NCBI RefSeq assembly: GCF_000266885.1
Contig: NC_018020.1
Span: 3,100,001-3,164,000 of the forward strand
Direction of reading: 5' to 3'
DNA: 64,000 nt
From: Turneriella parva DSM 21527
GTDB taxonomy: Bacteria > Spirochaetota > Leptospiria > Turneriellales > Turneriellaceae
Shown: positions 8,701-17,869 of the stretch, in pieces
How the letters are laid out: every line of letters starts with the position of its first letter
Numbering within the stretch: position 1 is the stretch's first letter
Notes under the pieces: model-generated
Seen by the model: the letters and a program-made list of their open reading frames with translations, nothing else
Databases searched by the model: none
Told to the model about the DNA's origin: nothing
Program-made: the position numbers and the translations under genes

Positions 8701-10062
8701 ATGAAATCATCTGCAAGAATCAAAAGAACACTGGCCACTCTGCTGCTCGCCACGCTGGCGACGGCTGTGGGTTGCGGCGACCCCATACCCATGGAAGACA
8801 TGGGCGTTGCCAAGGTTGCAATCGCACGCGCCGAGACAGTAAAGGCTGCTAAATATTCGCCGCAGAACTTTGAAGGCGCGCAAAAGGCGCTGCTTGAATC
8901 GCACAATCTGGTTGAAAAAGACAAAATGAGCGACGCCAAAGAAAAGGCCGTCGAAGCAAAGAAGCTTGCCGATGCCGCGTACGACGAATCTGCTCCAAAG
9001 CTGGCGCAAGACACACGCTCTGAAGCCGAAGCGGCAATTCGCGCGGCAGAAGAGGCGAACGCAGAGCAATTCGCTGAAAGCGAACTCGGTGCGGCGAAAG
9101 CAAGCCTGGTTCAGGGCGATAAGTATTACGAGTCTAAAGATTATCTAAGTTCATACCACCTCTTTGAAGAATCGCGCGAAAAGGCGAAAGCGGCGCTGAC
9201 AACTTCAGAAGCACAGATCGAAGTAATGAAGCGTGATCTCGCAGAAATCGACGATACGATTGCCGCTGCAGAACGCGCCGGTGCTGCACAGAGCGCACCC
9301 GACACACTGAAGAAGGCGAAAGACGACGCAGGCCATGCCCGCGGCGATCTCGAGAACAAACGCCTGAAATCGGCATACGAAAAAATTCAGGCAGCGAAGG
9401 TCTCATCGAAAGAAGCATTGGCGCTCTCACAGCGCGATGCAGCGCGCACGAAGCTTGCCAAGGCTGAAGCCGACGTGAAGGCTGCGGAGCGCAAGCTCAA
9501 TGACCTGAAGGCGCGGGCGAGCGACAAAAAAACCGCAAAAGCGCTCGAAGGCAATGAAGAAGCGCAGCAGGCATTCAAGACTGCAGATGAAAACCTGACG
9601 GCGGCCAAAGAAGCGCTTGCGGCAGCGCGTGAAGCAAATAAGAACAAGGCATACGGCGAATCAGCGACACAATCTGAAGAGGCAAGCCGCCTCGCGAAGA
9701 TTCTTACCGATTCACTGCCCGAAACAGAAGTTCTGCTCGCGCAGGCTCGCGACCGTGCAGGTTTGGGTAAAGGTGACGAAACGGCCAATGGCACAGAGCG
9801 CAATGGTTCTGAAGAAAACGGCACCGAGTCTACCGAGAATACCCCAGAAGAAAGCGAAGAGATGGGCGCAGGCTGGAAAACATACAAAGTGCGCTATATT
9901 CCTGAAAACCGTGATTGCCTCTGGAAAATCGCCGGTTACAGAAAAATCTACAACAATGCGCGCCTGTGGCCAAAAATCTACCGCGCGAATAAAGCGAAAA
10001 TCAAGAACCCTGACCTGATTTATCCCGGTCAGGTATTCAAAATTCCCCCCAAGAAAAAATAA
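8701..10062 (+). CDS. DUF4398/LysM-domain lipoprotein
   Basis: About 453 residues from the ATG at 8701, which gives a classic lipoprotein signal (basic MKSSARIKR, hydrophobic stretch, lipobox AVGC). An in-frame ATG at 8650 would bury this signal behind 17 residues, so 8701 is preferred; GGAG lies just upstream. Residues 25-340 are alanine- and lysine-rich heptad-like helix, beginning with a DUF4398-type repeat and likely to form coiled coils. A linker rich in Glu, Asn, Gly and Thr precedes the C-terminal LysM domain (about 400-450, ending GQVFKIP), which should bind peptidoglycan. It probably tethers the outer membrane to the wall; no enzyme motif is present. Confidence 0.85.
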   Translation: MKSSARIKRTLATLLLATLATAVGCGDPIPMEDMGVAKVAIARAETVKAAKYSPQNFEGAQKALLESHNLVEKDKMSDAKEKAVEAKKLADAAYDESAPKLAQDTRSEAEAAIRAAEEANAEQFAESELGAAKASLVQGDKYYESKDYLSSYHLFEESREKAKAALTTSEAQIEVMKRDLAEIDDTIAAAERAGAAQSAPDTLKKAKDDAGHARGDLENKRLKSAYEKIQAAKVSSKEALALSQRDAARTKLAKAEADVKAAERKLNDLKARASDKKTAKALEGNEEAQQAFKTADENLTAAKEALAAAREANKNKAYGESATQSEEASRLAKILTDSLPETEVLLAQARDRAGLGKGDETANGTERNGSEENGTESTENTPEESEEMGAGWKTYKVRYIPENRDCLWKIAGYRKIYNNARLWPKIYRANKAKIKNPDLIYPGQVFKIPPKKK

Positions 10063-10073
10063 GGAGAGCTGAA

Positions 10074-10093
10074 GGGCCGCGTCTATGCGGCCC
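10074..10093 (+). terminator. Hairpin after the LysM lipoprotein gene
   Basis: A perfect 7-bp GC stem (GGGCCGC, 6-nt loop, GCGGCCC) starts 12 bp after the stop codon. The downstream tract is T-rich but broken (GTTGGCATTTATT), so it is at best a weak intrinsic terminator for the STAS-lipoprotein genes. The rest of the gap to rho (10094-10232) has two more small hairpins (about 10138-10157 and 10175-10190) that could belong to a rho leader. Confidence 0.5.
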
Positions 10094-10232
10094 GTTGGCA
10101 TTTATTAACCAGATTTAAACCCCAATCGCATCGACTGAATCAGGCGCCTGGCCCTGATATCCAAACCCCGCAATTATACAACACCGCTTAGGCGGTTCAC
10201 TGCTGAGAAGATTAAAAGACCAAAGAGGAAAA

Positions 10233-11681
10233 ATGGCCCGTAAGAAATCACCCGAAGAAGAGACAGCTGTTGCAGACGGCAATGAGAAAGTGAAGTTTAA
10301 GCTGCGTCCACGCAAAGATGTGTCAGGCAACGGCGACGCCACCGAAGACGTCGAAGAGGCAGCAGCAGCCCCTGCGGCCGCCGCCCCGGCCCGGCCGCAA
10401 AGTAATGTGCTGAACCCCAACGGCCGTAAGATGGAAATCAGCGAGTTCAAGAACAAGAACATGAATGAACTGGTTGAGATGGCTTTGTCTCTCGGGGTTG
10501 AAAATCCGGCTGATCTCAAGAAGCCTGCTCTGATTTTCTCCATTCTGCAAAAGCAATCGGATAATTCGGGTCAGGTGTATGCCGAAGGCGTGCTCGAAGT
10601 CATGCCCGACGGCTACGGTTTCCTGCGTTCAGCGAGCTATAATTACCTGGCGGGGCCAGACGACATCTATGTGTCACCCGCGCAGATTCGCATGTTCGCG
10701 CTGCGCAAGGGCGATACCGTGTATGGGCAGATTCGCATGCCGCGCGACAACGAGCGCTTTTTTGCGATTATGCGCGTTGATACGATCAACGGCGTTGCTT
10801 CGGGTGAAGCGATGCGCCGCGTGCATTTCGACAACCTGACGCCGCTGTATCCGCAAGAGCATCTGAAACTCGAAACCGGCGCTGAAAAACTTTCGATGCG
10901 CGTCGTCGATCTGGTGTCGCCGATCGGCAAGGGCCAGCGTGGTCTGATCGTTGCACCTCCGCGCACCGGCAAAACAATGCTGATGCAAGATATCGCCAAT
11001 GCAATTACATCAAACCACCCTGAAGTTACGCTCATGGTGCTCTTGATCGATGAGCGTCCAGAAGAGGTGACCGACATGGCACGCAGCGTGCGTGGCGAGG
11101 TGATTGCGTCGACCTTTGACGAACCCGCGAACCGGCACGTTCAGGTCGCTGAAATGGTCATCGAAAAGGCAAAGCGCCTTGTCGAACATAAGCGCGACGT
11201 CGTTATTCTGCTCGATTCGATCACGCGTCTTGCGCGTGCTTACAACCAGGTGATACCTTCTTCTGGTAAGGTTCTGTCAGGCGGAGTTGATTCAAACGCT
11301 CTGCACAAGCCGAAACGCTTTTTCGGGGCTGCGCGCAATATCGAAGAGGGCGGCAGCCTGACGATTATCGCAACGGCGCTCATCGACACGGGCAGCAAAA
11401 TGGACGAAGTGATTTTTGAGGAGTTCAAAGGTACTGGTAACATGGAGCTGCATCTCGACCGCAAGCTGGTCGAGAAGCGCACTTTCCCTGCAATCGATAT
11501 GAACCGTTCAGGCACCCGCCGCGAAGAACTGCTGCTCGACAAAGAAGACGTCAGCCGAATCTGGATTCTGCGCAAAGTCTTCGCACCGCTTTCCACTGTC
11601 GAAAGCATGGAACTGCTACTCGAAAAAATGCGCGGCACGAAGAGCAACAAGGCGTTTCTGGATAGTATGAAGACCGGTTAG
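10233..11681 (+). CDS. rho: Transcription termination factor Rho
   Basis: A 482-residue hexameric RNA-dependent ATPase that ends untranslated transcripts. The first about 60 residues are an acidic and Ala/Pro-rich extension. The Rho N-terminal helix domain (about 68-105) follows, then the OB-fold RNA-binding domain (GYGFLRS about 129-135), and the RecA-like ATPase with P-loop APPRTGKT at 241-248. Q-loop and R-loop stretches are intact, including [12 protein letters not shown] and RRFFG-like [20 protein letters not shown] at 10233 follows GAGGAAAA. A 170-bp leader with small hairpins leaves room for autoregulation, known for rho in other bacteria but not shown here. Confidence 0.97.
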   Translation: MARKKSPEEETAVADGNEKVKFKLRPRKDVSGNGDATEDVEEAAAAPAAAAPARPQSNVLNPNGRKMEISEFKNKNMNELVEMALSLGVENPADLKKPALIFSILQKQSDNSGQVYAEGVLEVMPDGYGFLRSASYNYLAGPDDIYVSPAQIRMFALRKGDTVYGQIRMPRDNERFFAIMRVDTINGVASGEAMRRVHFDNLTPLYPQEHLKLETGAEKLSMRVVDLVSPIGKGQRGLIVAPPRTGKTMLMQDIANAITSNHPEVTLMVLLIDERPEEVTDMARSVRGEVIASTFDEPANRHVQVAEMVIEKAKRLVEHKRDVVILLDSITRLARAYNQVIPSSGKVLSGGVDSNALHKPKRFFGAARNIEEGGSLTIIATALIDTGSKMDEVIFEEFKGTGNMELHLDRKLVEKRTFPAIDMNRSGTRREELLLDKEDVSRIWILRKVFAPLSTVESMELLLEKMRGTKSNKAFLDSMKTG

Positions 11682-11736
11682 CAATGCGCGAAAAATGCGA
11701 CTCTTTGTCCGGCAAAGGCAGCGAAGCGCTTTAGCA

Positions 11737-11979
11737 GGCGTTTCCCAAGGGAAACGCCGCGACGAGTCTTCGAGTCTCCGCTTCGGAGGCTTTTGCTGGA
11801 CTTGCTTTTTTCGCGCAGTAGCTTATTTCCTCTTGGAAACACCGAGGCTTTTGCCAGACTTGCGTTTTTTATGCAATGGGGTTAGGGCACGGAGAAGCGC
11901 TTCAGTCATTGAACATGAGGTCAACGCTCTATTGGCAGGCGTTTCCCAAGGAAAACCCCGAGGCTTTTGCCAGACCTGC
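11737..11979. repeat. Degenerate tandem repeat region between rho and a secreted protein gene
   Basis: The 310-bp gap after rho holds three imperfect copies of a 21-bp core GAGGCTTTTGCCAGACTTGC, at about 11786-11805, 11844-11863 and 11960-11979. Each follows a motif related to GCGTTTCCCAAGGGAAACGC, which in the first copy is a perfect 10-bp palindrome (11737-11758). A CTCCG/CGGAG hairpin adds structure at about 11776. One frame stays open through the whole region into the next gene, but its translation reflects the repeats and has no protein character. Confidence 0.65.
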
Positions 11980-11991
11980 AAATCTCCCGCA

Positions 11992-12441
11992 GTGCGGTTG
12001 CCCTCATTCGTATTCTCTATCCTCATTTTTACGCTCACAGCCTTCTGCGCGCCATCGCGTGACACGGTGCTCAGCGATGTCGAACGCAACTACCGCGCGA
12101 CGGGTTTTCTGGACACCAACACATTTCAGGTGCGCTGCCCTCTGGGCGAGGGCGAGATCCGTTTGGCCGAGTGCAATGCTCTGATGATTGAAGCTTTGGT
12201 TGAATACAAGGAGCGCTACGATCGTGAAGCCTTCGCGCGCCGCATGCACCAGGATTTTCTGCCGTTTGTGAAGCCTGAAGAGGCAACAGACGCTGACCGG
12301 CAACAATGGCGGACTTTCTTCGAAAGTCTGGTGGTCGGTAAGACGAGGCTGGTTTTCGAGAACCGGGCAGGGGAAAAGTATGAAGGCACCTTTCGTCTGC
12401 GGCTGAAAGACCTGATCTACCGGGTGCAGAACGCAACTTGA
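11992..12441 (+). CDS. Small secreted hypothetical protein
   Basis: About 149 residues with a hydrophobic N terminus (SFVFSILIFTLTAFC, then APS) that looks like a signal peptide or a non-standard lipobox with Phe before Cys. The mature part is charged and mostly helical, with the pairs FLDTNTFQVRC and ECNALMIEALVEYKERY; no named domain was recognised. The frame is open back to an ATG at 11695, but that extension runs through repeat DNA, so GTG 11992 or TTG 11998 is more credible although neither has a good Shine-Dalgarno sequence. The gap to the GerMN-domain gene is 59 bp on the same strand, so the two may be cotranscribed. Confidence 0.5.
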   Translation: MRLPSFVFSILIFTLTAFCAPSRDTVLSDVERNYRATGFLDTNTFQVRCPLGEGEIRLAECNALMIEALVEYKERYDREAFARRMHQDFLPFVKPEEATDADRQQWRTFFESLVVGKTRLVFENRAGEKYEGTFRLRLKDLIYRVQNAT

Positions 12442-12500
12442 GCGGTGACTTTCTTGACACCTCTCTGTAGTCGCCGTGGCTATTTTGCCCATTTTGCGGT

Positions 12501-13346
12501 GTGGCCATCAAGGGAAGGTGGCGTAAATGCCGATATTCATATGTGAGCCGTGGCGGCAGAAAACCAGCGGGGGGTGACGGGCAGAATCTCGTCACCATTC
12601 TGTTCGTTTTGGGCGTGATTGGTTGGGGCTTTTTCGCGATCGACCGCCTGACCGAACCCGCAACGCCGCAAAAGGTGAGTAAAGTGCAGGGGCGCGCAAC
12701 CGGTCAGGAATCTGGCTGGCGCAAAACAGCGCGGGAGTGGCTGACGCAGAAAATCGGGACTTCGGCGCCGCAGCCCAAGACTTCTGAGAAGGCGCGGGTT
12801 TCGCGTAACGTCGCTGCAGATGAGGTGCCGATGGTCGCAGAACCCGGTAACCTCAAAGCAGAGCTCGCCGAAGAAGCGGGCGACACGCTTATCGAAAGCC
12901 GGGCAGACCCAGAACGGCTCGAGGCCATGGGCAAATTCTACTTTTACAAGCTGAACTCCAAGGGCCAGCCTGTTCTCGCGATGCTTGAACGCCCGACAGC
13001 GGCGGCTGGCAATCTGAAGGGGCGGCTGAATGAGCTGATACGCGGGCCTTCGGGCGCCGAGCAGGATAAAGACTTCATCGATTCGTTCATTCGTAAGCCA
13101 CGCGTACTCGGGGCGTCGGTGAAGGGCAGGTGCACTGCCGTTGACTTTGATACCAACTTTGGTTCGGGTGTGAGCTACCAAACGTTGAGATTACAGATTC
13201 AGCAACTATATAAGAACACGTCAGCCTGGCAGGGTACTGAATGCCTCGAGATCACTTTGCGCGGCAAATACAGCCCGCATCTGGGTACAGATGGCCTGTT
13301 TTTCCCGCGCCGTATCGACGCGGCCTGGTTGAAACAGAACCTTTAG
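12501..13346 (+). CDS. GerMN-domain membrane-anchored protein
   Basis: A protein of up to 281 residues with one transmembrane helix (about 29-47, LVTILFVLGVIGWGFFAID), a low-complexity linker, and a C-terminal GerMN-like domain (about 145-280). GerMN features include LKGRLNELIRGPS, VKGRCTAVDFDTNFGSG and LQIQQLYKNT. GerMN domains occur in lipoproteins and spore germination protein GerM, where they are thought to bind cell-wall or protein partners. The start is uncertain: GTG 12501 gives the longest form and GTG 12543 is equally possible; neither has a strong ribosome-binding site. It precedes the CIRCE-controlled clpB by 160 bp. Confidence 0.7.
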   Translation: MAIKGRWRKCRYSYVSRGGRKPAGGDGQNLVTILFVLGVIGWGFFAIDRLTEPATPQKVSKVQGRATGQESGWRKTAREWLTQKIGTSAPQPKTSEKARVSRNVAADEVPMVAEPGNLKAELAEEAGDTLIESRADPERLEAMGKFYFYKLNSKGQPVLAMLERPTAAAGNLKGRLNELIRGPSGAEQDKDFIDSFIRKPRVLGASVKGRCTAVDFDTNFGSGVSYQTLRLQIQQLYKNTSAWQGTECLEITLRGKYSPHLGTDGLFFPRRIDAAWLKQNL

Positions 13347-13431
13347 GGCGAGCCAAAACGGCCACGCGCGCCAAAGCATACCGCGCCTATATCCTCACAA
13401 AAAAAAGCCGTCTCATTCTAGCCTTGATATA

Positions 13432-13458
13432 TTAGCACTATAGACGTTAGAGTGCTAT
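13432..13458 (+). promoter_or_regulatory. CIRCE operator (HrcA-binding site) upstream of clpB
   Basis: TTAGCACTA, nine bases, then GAGTGCTAT. The CIRCE consensus is TTAGCACTC-N9-GAGTGCTAA, so both half-sites match at 8 of 9 positions with exact spacing. It lies 49 bp before the clpB start with a TATATT -10-like element overlapping its left edge (13428-13433). HrcA repression relieved by heat shock is the established role of this element. Confidence 0.9.
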
Positions 13459-13507
13459 CACTCTGGCGGGCGCGGCAGCAGGTGGAACTGCACCGCCGGG
13501 GGAAAAT

Positions 13508-16084
13508 ATGGCAGGCGAAAATATGACAATCAAGACGCGCGCGGTATACCAGAGTGCCGTGGCGAAAGCGCAAGAGCTGGGGCACGCTGACATCACGCCC
13601 GAGCACTTTATGGCGGCACTGTTTGATGAGGCCGACGGTCTACCCGTGCAGGTGTTGCACCGGCTGAACATCTCGCCCGAAAAGGCGACAGAGCTCTTTG
13701 AGAGTTATCTCGCTCGCCTGCCGCGTGCGCAGGGCAATTTTGAACCGGGGCAAAATCTCTCGGGCGATGCACGCAAGTTCATGCAGCTCGCCGAGAAAGA
13801 GATGTCTGGCCTTGGCGACCAGTACCTGTCACTCGAGCACCTGCTGCTCGCCTATACAAATGGTAATTTTGCGCTGAAGAAAGAACTCTTTGCGCTCGGG
13901 CTCGACCGCGCCCGGCTCGCCAGTGTGCTCAAAGAGCTGCGTGGCAGCCAGAAGGCCGATTCAGACAACCCTGAAGCCAAGTTCAACGCGCTGCAGAAAT
14001 ATGGCAAAAACCTGAACGAACTTGCGCGCAGCGGCAAACTCGACCCGGTGATCGGGCGGGACGAAGAGATTCGCCGCACGATTCAGATTCTATCACGCCG
14101 CAACAAAAATAATCCGCTGCTGATCGGCGAACCGGGCACGGGCAAAACGGCCATTGTCGAGGGGCTTGCCGGCCGCATCGTTTCAGGTGATGTGCCGGAT
14201 ATCTTACGCGACAAGACCGTGGTCACGCTCGACATGGGTTCGCTCATCGCCGGGGCAAAATACCGTGGCGAATTCGAAGAGAGGCTGAAGGCGGTACTCG
14301 ATGAGGTGCGCACCAACCAGGATAAGTTGATTCTGTTTATCGATGAAATACACACTGTCGTCGGCGCGGGCGCGACCGAAGGTTCGCTCGACGCGGCGAA
14401 CATGCTGAAGCCGGCGCTCGCGCGCGGCGAAATTCACCTGATCGGCGCGACGACCCTCAAAGAGTACCAGAAACACATCGAGAAAGATTCTGCGCTCGAG
14501 CGCAGGTTTCAGAGCGTTTACGTGAGCGAACCGTCTGTTGAAGATGCCGTGACAATTTTGCGAGGCCTACGCGACCGTTATGAGGTTCACCACGGCATTC
14601 GCATCACCGACGCAGCGATCGTGTCAGCGGCGACGCTTTCGAACCGCTATATTGCTGACCGCTTTTTACCCGATAAGGCGATCGACCTGATCGATGAGGC
14701 TTGCGCCAAACTCAAGATTGAGCGCAATTCAATGCCGCAAGAGCTCGACGACCTCAATCGCCGCATCATTGCCCTGACGATCGAAGAAACGGCTCTGAAC
14801 CGTGAGAATGACACGCTCAGCGTCGAGCGGCTGAACGCCGTACGCAAAGAGCTGAGCGAGCTGCGCGAAGAATTTCAGGCGATGAAGGTGAAACTCGACA
14901 CCGAAAAAAAAGACCTGGGTCTTTCGACAGAAATTAAGGCAGAGATCGAAAAACTCAAAACCGAAGAGGCGGCAGCAGAGCGCAAAGGTGACTTGAACCG
15001 CGTTGCCGAATTGCGCTACGGCAAAATTCCTGAGTTACAGAAAAAGCTCGAAGCGGCGATTCAGCAGGTGCGGGGTAAAAGTCCCGAGCTACGCCTGCTC
15101 AAAGAAGAAGTGACTGAAGAAGACATTGCAGAAATAGTCTCCCGCTGGACAGGCATACCTGTTGCGAAGATGCTCACCTCTGAGAAAACAAAACTCCTCA
15201 ATATCGAGACCGCGCTGCATGGCCGTGTTGTCGGTCAGGAGACTGCGGTCGAAGCGATTGCTAATGCCATTCGCCGCAACCGGGCAGGTATCGCCGACGA
15301 AGATAAACCCATCGGCAGCTTCTTGTTTTTGGGACCCACGGGGGTCGGTAAGACCGAAACCGCAAAAGCTCTGGCTGAGTATCTGTTCGATGACGCCAAG
15401 GCGCTGGTTCGCATCGACATGAGCGAATATATGGAGAAACACTCGGTTGCGAAGCTGATCGGTTCGCCTCCAGGGTATATAGGCTATGACGAAGGCGGGC
15501 AGCTGACTGAAAAGGTGCGTCGCCGCCCTTACAGCGTCATCTTGTTCGACGAGATCGAGAAGGCCCACCCCGACGTGTTTAATCTGTTTCTGCAGATTCT
15601 TGACGAAGGCCGGCTGACCGACGCGAAAGGCCGCTTAGTCAACTTTCGCAATACGATTCTGATTATGACGTCGAATCTGGGTTCAGAACATTTGGCGAAT
15701 GCAGAGCTCAACAGCGAAGAGCAAGAAGTACGCGTGCTCGACACCGTGCGCGGCTTCTTCAGGCCAGAGTTTTTGAACCGCATCGACGGTGTAATACAGT
15801 TTCACCGTCTCGGAGCAAAGCACCTCGAAAGTATCGCGGGCCTACAGATCGACCATGTCGTCGGCAAGATTCGCGAGCGTGGTCTTGAGCTAGAAGTCGG
15901 GCCCGATGTGCGTAAGCTCATTATCGAACATGGGTTTGATGAAGAATATGGTGCCCGCCCGATGAAACGCGCCATTGAGAACCTGCTGCTGAACCCGCTG
16001 GCCAAAGCATTGCTCGAGGGCAAGGCTGAACAGGGCAAGAAGATTGTCGCGAAGCGGGTGCTCGACACCGTCGAGTTTGCGTAG
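13508..16084 (+). CDS. clpB: ATP-dependent chaperone ClpB
   Basis: An 858-residue Hsp100 disaggregase that works with DnaK to solubilise aggregates. Domains: Clp N-terminal repeats (about 5-145), first AAA+ domain with GEPGTGKT at 207-214 and [13 protein letters not shown], the middle coiled-coil domain (about 410-530, rich in Glu and Lys), and the second AAA+ domain with GPTGVGKT at 609-616 and the [14 protein letters not shown] pore motif, then the ClpB D2-small domain. Length and the presence of the middle domain fit ClpB and not ClpA or ClpC. ATG 13508 follows GGGGGA; a second ATG six codons in is possible. A CIRCE element implies HrcA control. Confidence 0.97.
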   Translation: MAGENMTIKTRAVYQSAVAKAQELGHADITPEHFMAALFDEADGLPVQVLHRLNISPEKATELFESYLARLPRAQGNFEPGQNLSGDARKFMQLAEKEMSGLGDQYLSLEHLLLAYTNGNFALKKELFALGLDRARLASVLKELRGSQKADSDNPEAKFNALQKYGKNLNELARSGKLDPVIGRDEEIRRTIQILSRRNKNNPLLIGEPGTGKTAIVEGLAGRIVSGDVPDILRDKTVVTLDMGSLIAGAKYRGEFEERLKAVLDEVRTNQDKLILFIDEIHTVVGAGATEGSLDAANMLKPALARGEIHLIGATTLKEYQKHIEKDSALERRFQSVYVSEPSVEDAVTILRGLRDRYEVHHGIRITDAAIVSAATLSNRYIADRFLPDKAIDLIDEACAKLKIERNSMPQELDDLNRRIIALTIEETALNRENDTLSVERLNAVRKELSELREEFQAMKVKLDTEKKDLGLSTEIKAEIEKLKTEEAAAERKGDLNRVAELRYGKIPELQKKLEAAIQQVRGKSPELRLLKEEVTEEDIAEIVSRWTGIPVAKMLTSEKTKLLNIETALHGRVVGQETAVEAIANAIRRNRAGIADEDKPIGSFLFLGPTGVGKTETAKALAEYLFDDAKALVRIDMSEYMEKHSVAKLIGSPPGYIGYDEGGQLTEKVRRRPYSVILFDEIEKAHPDVFNLFLQILDEGRLTDAKGRLVNFRNTILIMTSNLGSEHLANAELNSEEQEVRVLDTVRGFFRPEFLNRIDGVIQFHRLGAKHLESIAGLQIDHVVGKIRERGLELEVGPDVRKLIIEHGFDEEYGARPMKRAIENLLLNPLAKALLEGKAEQGKKIVAKRVLDTVEFA

Positions 16085-16110
16085 GGTAGGTTCAAACCTA
16101 CCCTTACGCA
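16078..16110. terminator. Hairpin between convergent clpB and capA-like genes
   Basis: A 9-bp perfect stem (GGGTAGGTT, two bases, AACCTACCC at 16084-16103) is extended by TGCGTA/TACGCA pairing across a one-base bulge. It overlaps the clpB stop codon. It can fold on either strand between two converging genes, which fits a bidirectional terminator, but no T tract follows. Confidence 0.5.
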
Positions 16111-16121
16111 GGCGGTGAGCA

Positions 16122-17153
16122 TCACTTTACAGTGATGTTACCGTCGGCGCCAATCTCGAGCCGCGTATGCGGAAAATCTTTTTGCGTAAGACTGCGCATC
16201 AGCTCAATCGTTCTGCCCGAAGCGTCGTAGCGCGGCAGTGATTTTTCAGGCATGTTCATCGGGTGAATTTTTCCTGAGAGAAATTTACCTGTAGAGTCGA
16301 GATTCACGTCGAGCACGAGCGTGAGTCCTGTTTTGCCCCGCGACGACAGCGCGCCGTAGCCAATAAAATTGCCGAGTGAATAGACGATAAGCCGGCTCTT
16401 GTAGAGTTCGAGTGCACGTACAACGTGTGGCCCGTGACCGAGAATCAGGTCGGCGCCGGCGTCGATGGCTGCGTGCGCGAAAAGGGGCAGGTTGCCGCGG
16501 TTTTCACCGAAAAAAGTTTCGGTCTCTTTTCTGGTATGTAAGAATTTTTCCCCTTCGCCGCCCCAGTGGCACGAGATGACGACGATTTCAGCCTGCTCGC
16601 GCGCCCGGCTGACAAGCGCCCGCATTTCGGCAAGGTCGTGAATGTAGTTGTGCTTGCGAAAATAGCTGAAGGCGATGAAGGCCACACGTTTACCCCCGGC
16701 TTTGCTGTAGCCTATCTGGCCTTTGCGGCCGACGGCGAGAATACCCGCGTCTTTCAGATTCTGCATCGTGTCGTTAAAGCCGCGTTCGCCGAAGTCGCCT
16801 GAATGGTTGTTGGCTGTGCTGAGCACGCCGAAGCCGGCCCGCTTCAGCACCTTCGCTGTCGACGGTGGCGTGCGAAATGCGAAGACGTGTTTGCTCGAAG
16901 TGTTCTTGCTGGTTTTCGGGTAGTCAGTCAGTGTGCTTTCAAAATTACCGAACAGAATATCGGCGCCCGAAAGGTATTGCTGAATCGGCGCGAAAATATC
17001 TTCGTACGGATCTGCCGGCACACGCTTTTCAGGGTAGAGAGTTCCCGGCACGATGTCACCGACTGCCTTGATGGTGATGATGGATTCAGATCTTTTCGGC
17101 GCGGCATGCCCGGCCAGTGCGGCCAGCATTATGAGGATTACTATTTTTTTCAT
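16122..17153 (-). CDS. CapA/PgsA-family secreted metallophosphoesterase-like protein
   Basis: A 343-residue protein with a signal peptide (about 1-17, MKKIVILIMLAALAGHA) and the PGA_cap (CapA) fold. Visible family motifs are AVGDIVPG (34-41), GNFEST, LSTANNHSGDFGERGF, SCHWGGEGE and LGHGPHVV, which together supply the Asp, Asn and His metal ligands of calcineurin-like phosphoesterases. CapA proteins act in capsule or poly-gamma-glutamate production and export, but substrates in spirochaetes are unknown. It is the last gene of a four-gene minus operon; its ATG overlaps the stop of the SpsG-like gene (ATGA). That context suggests a role in surface glycan handling. Confidence 0.85.
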   Translation of the reverse strand: MKKIVILIMLAALAGHAAPKRSESIITIKAVGDIVPGTLYPEKRVPADPYEDIFAPIQQYLSGADILFGNFESTLTDYPKTSKNTSSKHVFAFRTPPSTAKVLKRAGFGVLSTANNHSGDFGERGFNDTMQNLKDAGILAVGRKGQIGYSKAGGKRVAFIAFSYFRKHNYIHDLAEMRALVSRAREQAEIVVISCHWGGEGEKFLHTRKETETFFGENRGNLPLFAHAAIDAGADLILGHGPHVVRALELYKSRLIVYSLGNFIGYGALSSRGKTGLTLVLDVNLDSTGKFLSGKIHPMNMPEKSLPRYDASGRTIELMRSLTQKDFPHTRLEIGADGNITVK

Positions 17154-17869
17154 GGCTTTCCCTGATTTTTTCTGTGCACGCCTTGCAAGAGGTCGGCTAC
17201 TCTTGTGAGCCCGAGGCCATCAAGTGCCTGCAACAGTGCATTGTTCTCGTTTAGCCGGCGCACGAGGTCTTCTGCGAGCTGCATGTGGTAGTCACTTATG
17301 GGGTAAAGCTGAACGTGTTTGCCTGCATAGAGTGCTTCAAAAAGCGCCTGGCCAAAATAGAGTGCAGGCCTCGAAGACAGTTGCATCTGCGTGAGATAAT
17401 CTGCTGGCGAAAGTACGCCCGATGAGGCTTTGAAATCCGCATTCGCCTCTGCTTCTGCCTTTGTGCGGCATAGCGTGATTCGTGCTTTGGCAACTTCTGA
17501 CGGCATGGCGGTGAGCTGCCGCGGTAAAATTACATGCCGCAGTGCTTTTTCGTATTCACCTGCGGTCATCGACATATGAGGCAGCGCATCGATCACGATG
17601 TCAGCCTGTGCGCGCGCCGCGCCGCGATTATCGATCGCCACGCTGACGGCGGTTGTTTGGCCTGCGATAGTATTGAAGTCTGTGTCGCGGCGGTCGAGCA
17701 CGACGACGCCCACTTCAAGTGGCAGCCTGAGCACCTCGCCCGGCTGAGCGACAGAGTGCAGGGTGGTCAATTGCCTTCGCTTCAGCTCAAGCGCGAGGTT
17801 GTGCATGCGCACCTGATGGCCATGACCGAAGTCTTTGCTGTCGCCCGTGATAAGTAAGGTCGCTTTCAT
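17150..17869 (-). CDS. SpsG/PseG-like nucleotide-sugar hydrolase or glycosyltransferase fold protein
   Basis: A 239-residue cytosolic protein. The N terminus LLITGDSKDFGHGHQVRMHNLALEL resembles the glycine/histidine-rich start of PseG and SpsG, where GxGHxxR binds the nucleotide-sugar phosphate. The C-terminal third has an SRPALYFGQALFEALYAGKHVQLYPISDYH segment that looks like the GT-B nucleotide-binding half (aromatic sugar-protein genes usually show 'G...E.l..G.P.i..p...nQ'). The match is partial and the protein is about 50-100 residues shorter than typical PseG, so the enzyme activity is only suggested. It overlaps both neighbours by 4 bp (Omp85-like upstream, capA-like downstream). Confidence 0.5.
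   Translation of the reverse strand: MKATLLITGDSKDFGHGHQVRMHNLALELKRRQLTTLHSVAQPGEVLRLPLEVGVVVLDRRDTDFNTIAGQTTAVSVAIDNRGAARAQADIVIDALPHMSMTAGEYEKALRHVILPRQLTAMPSEVAKARITLCRTKAEAEANADFKASSGVLSPADYLTQMQLSSRPALYFGQALFEALYAGKHVQLYPISDYHMQLAEDLVRRLNENNALLQALDGLGLTRVADLLQGVHRKNQGKP

Noticed and set aside
10094-10232. A riboswitch in the rho leader
   Set aside because: Only short, unrelated hairpins are visible and no known aptamer consensus could be matched.
11695-11991. N-terminal coding extension of the secreted protein downstream of rho
   Set aside because: The translation mirrors the DNA repeats (repeated SQGK/FCxTC-like segments) and has no protein character; the credible start lies after the repeats.
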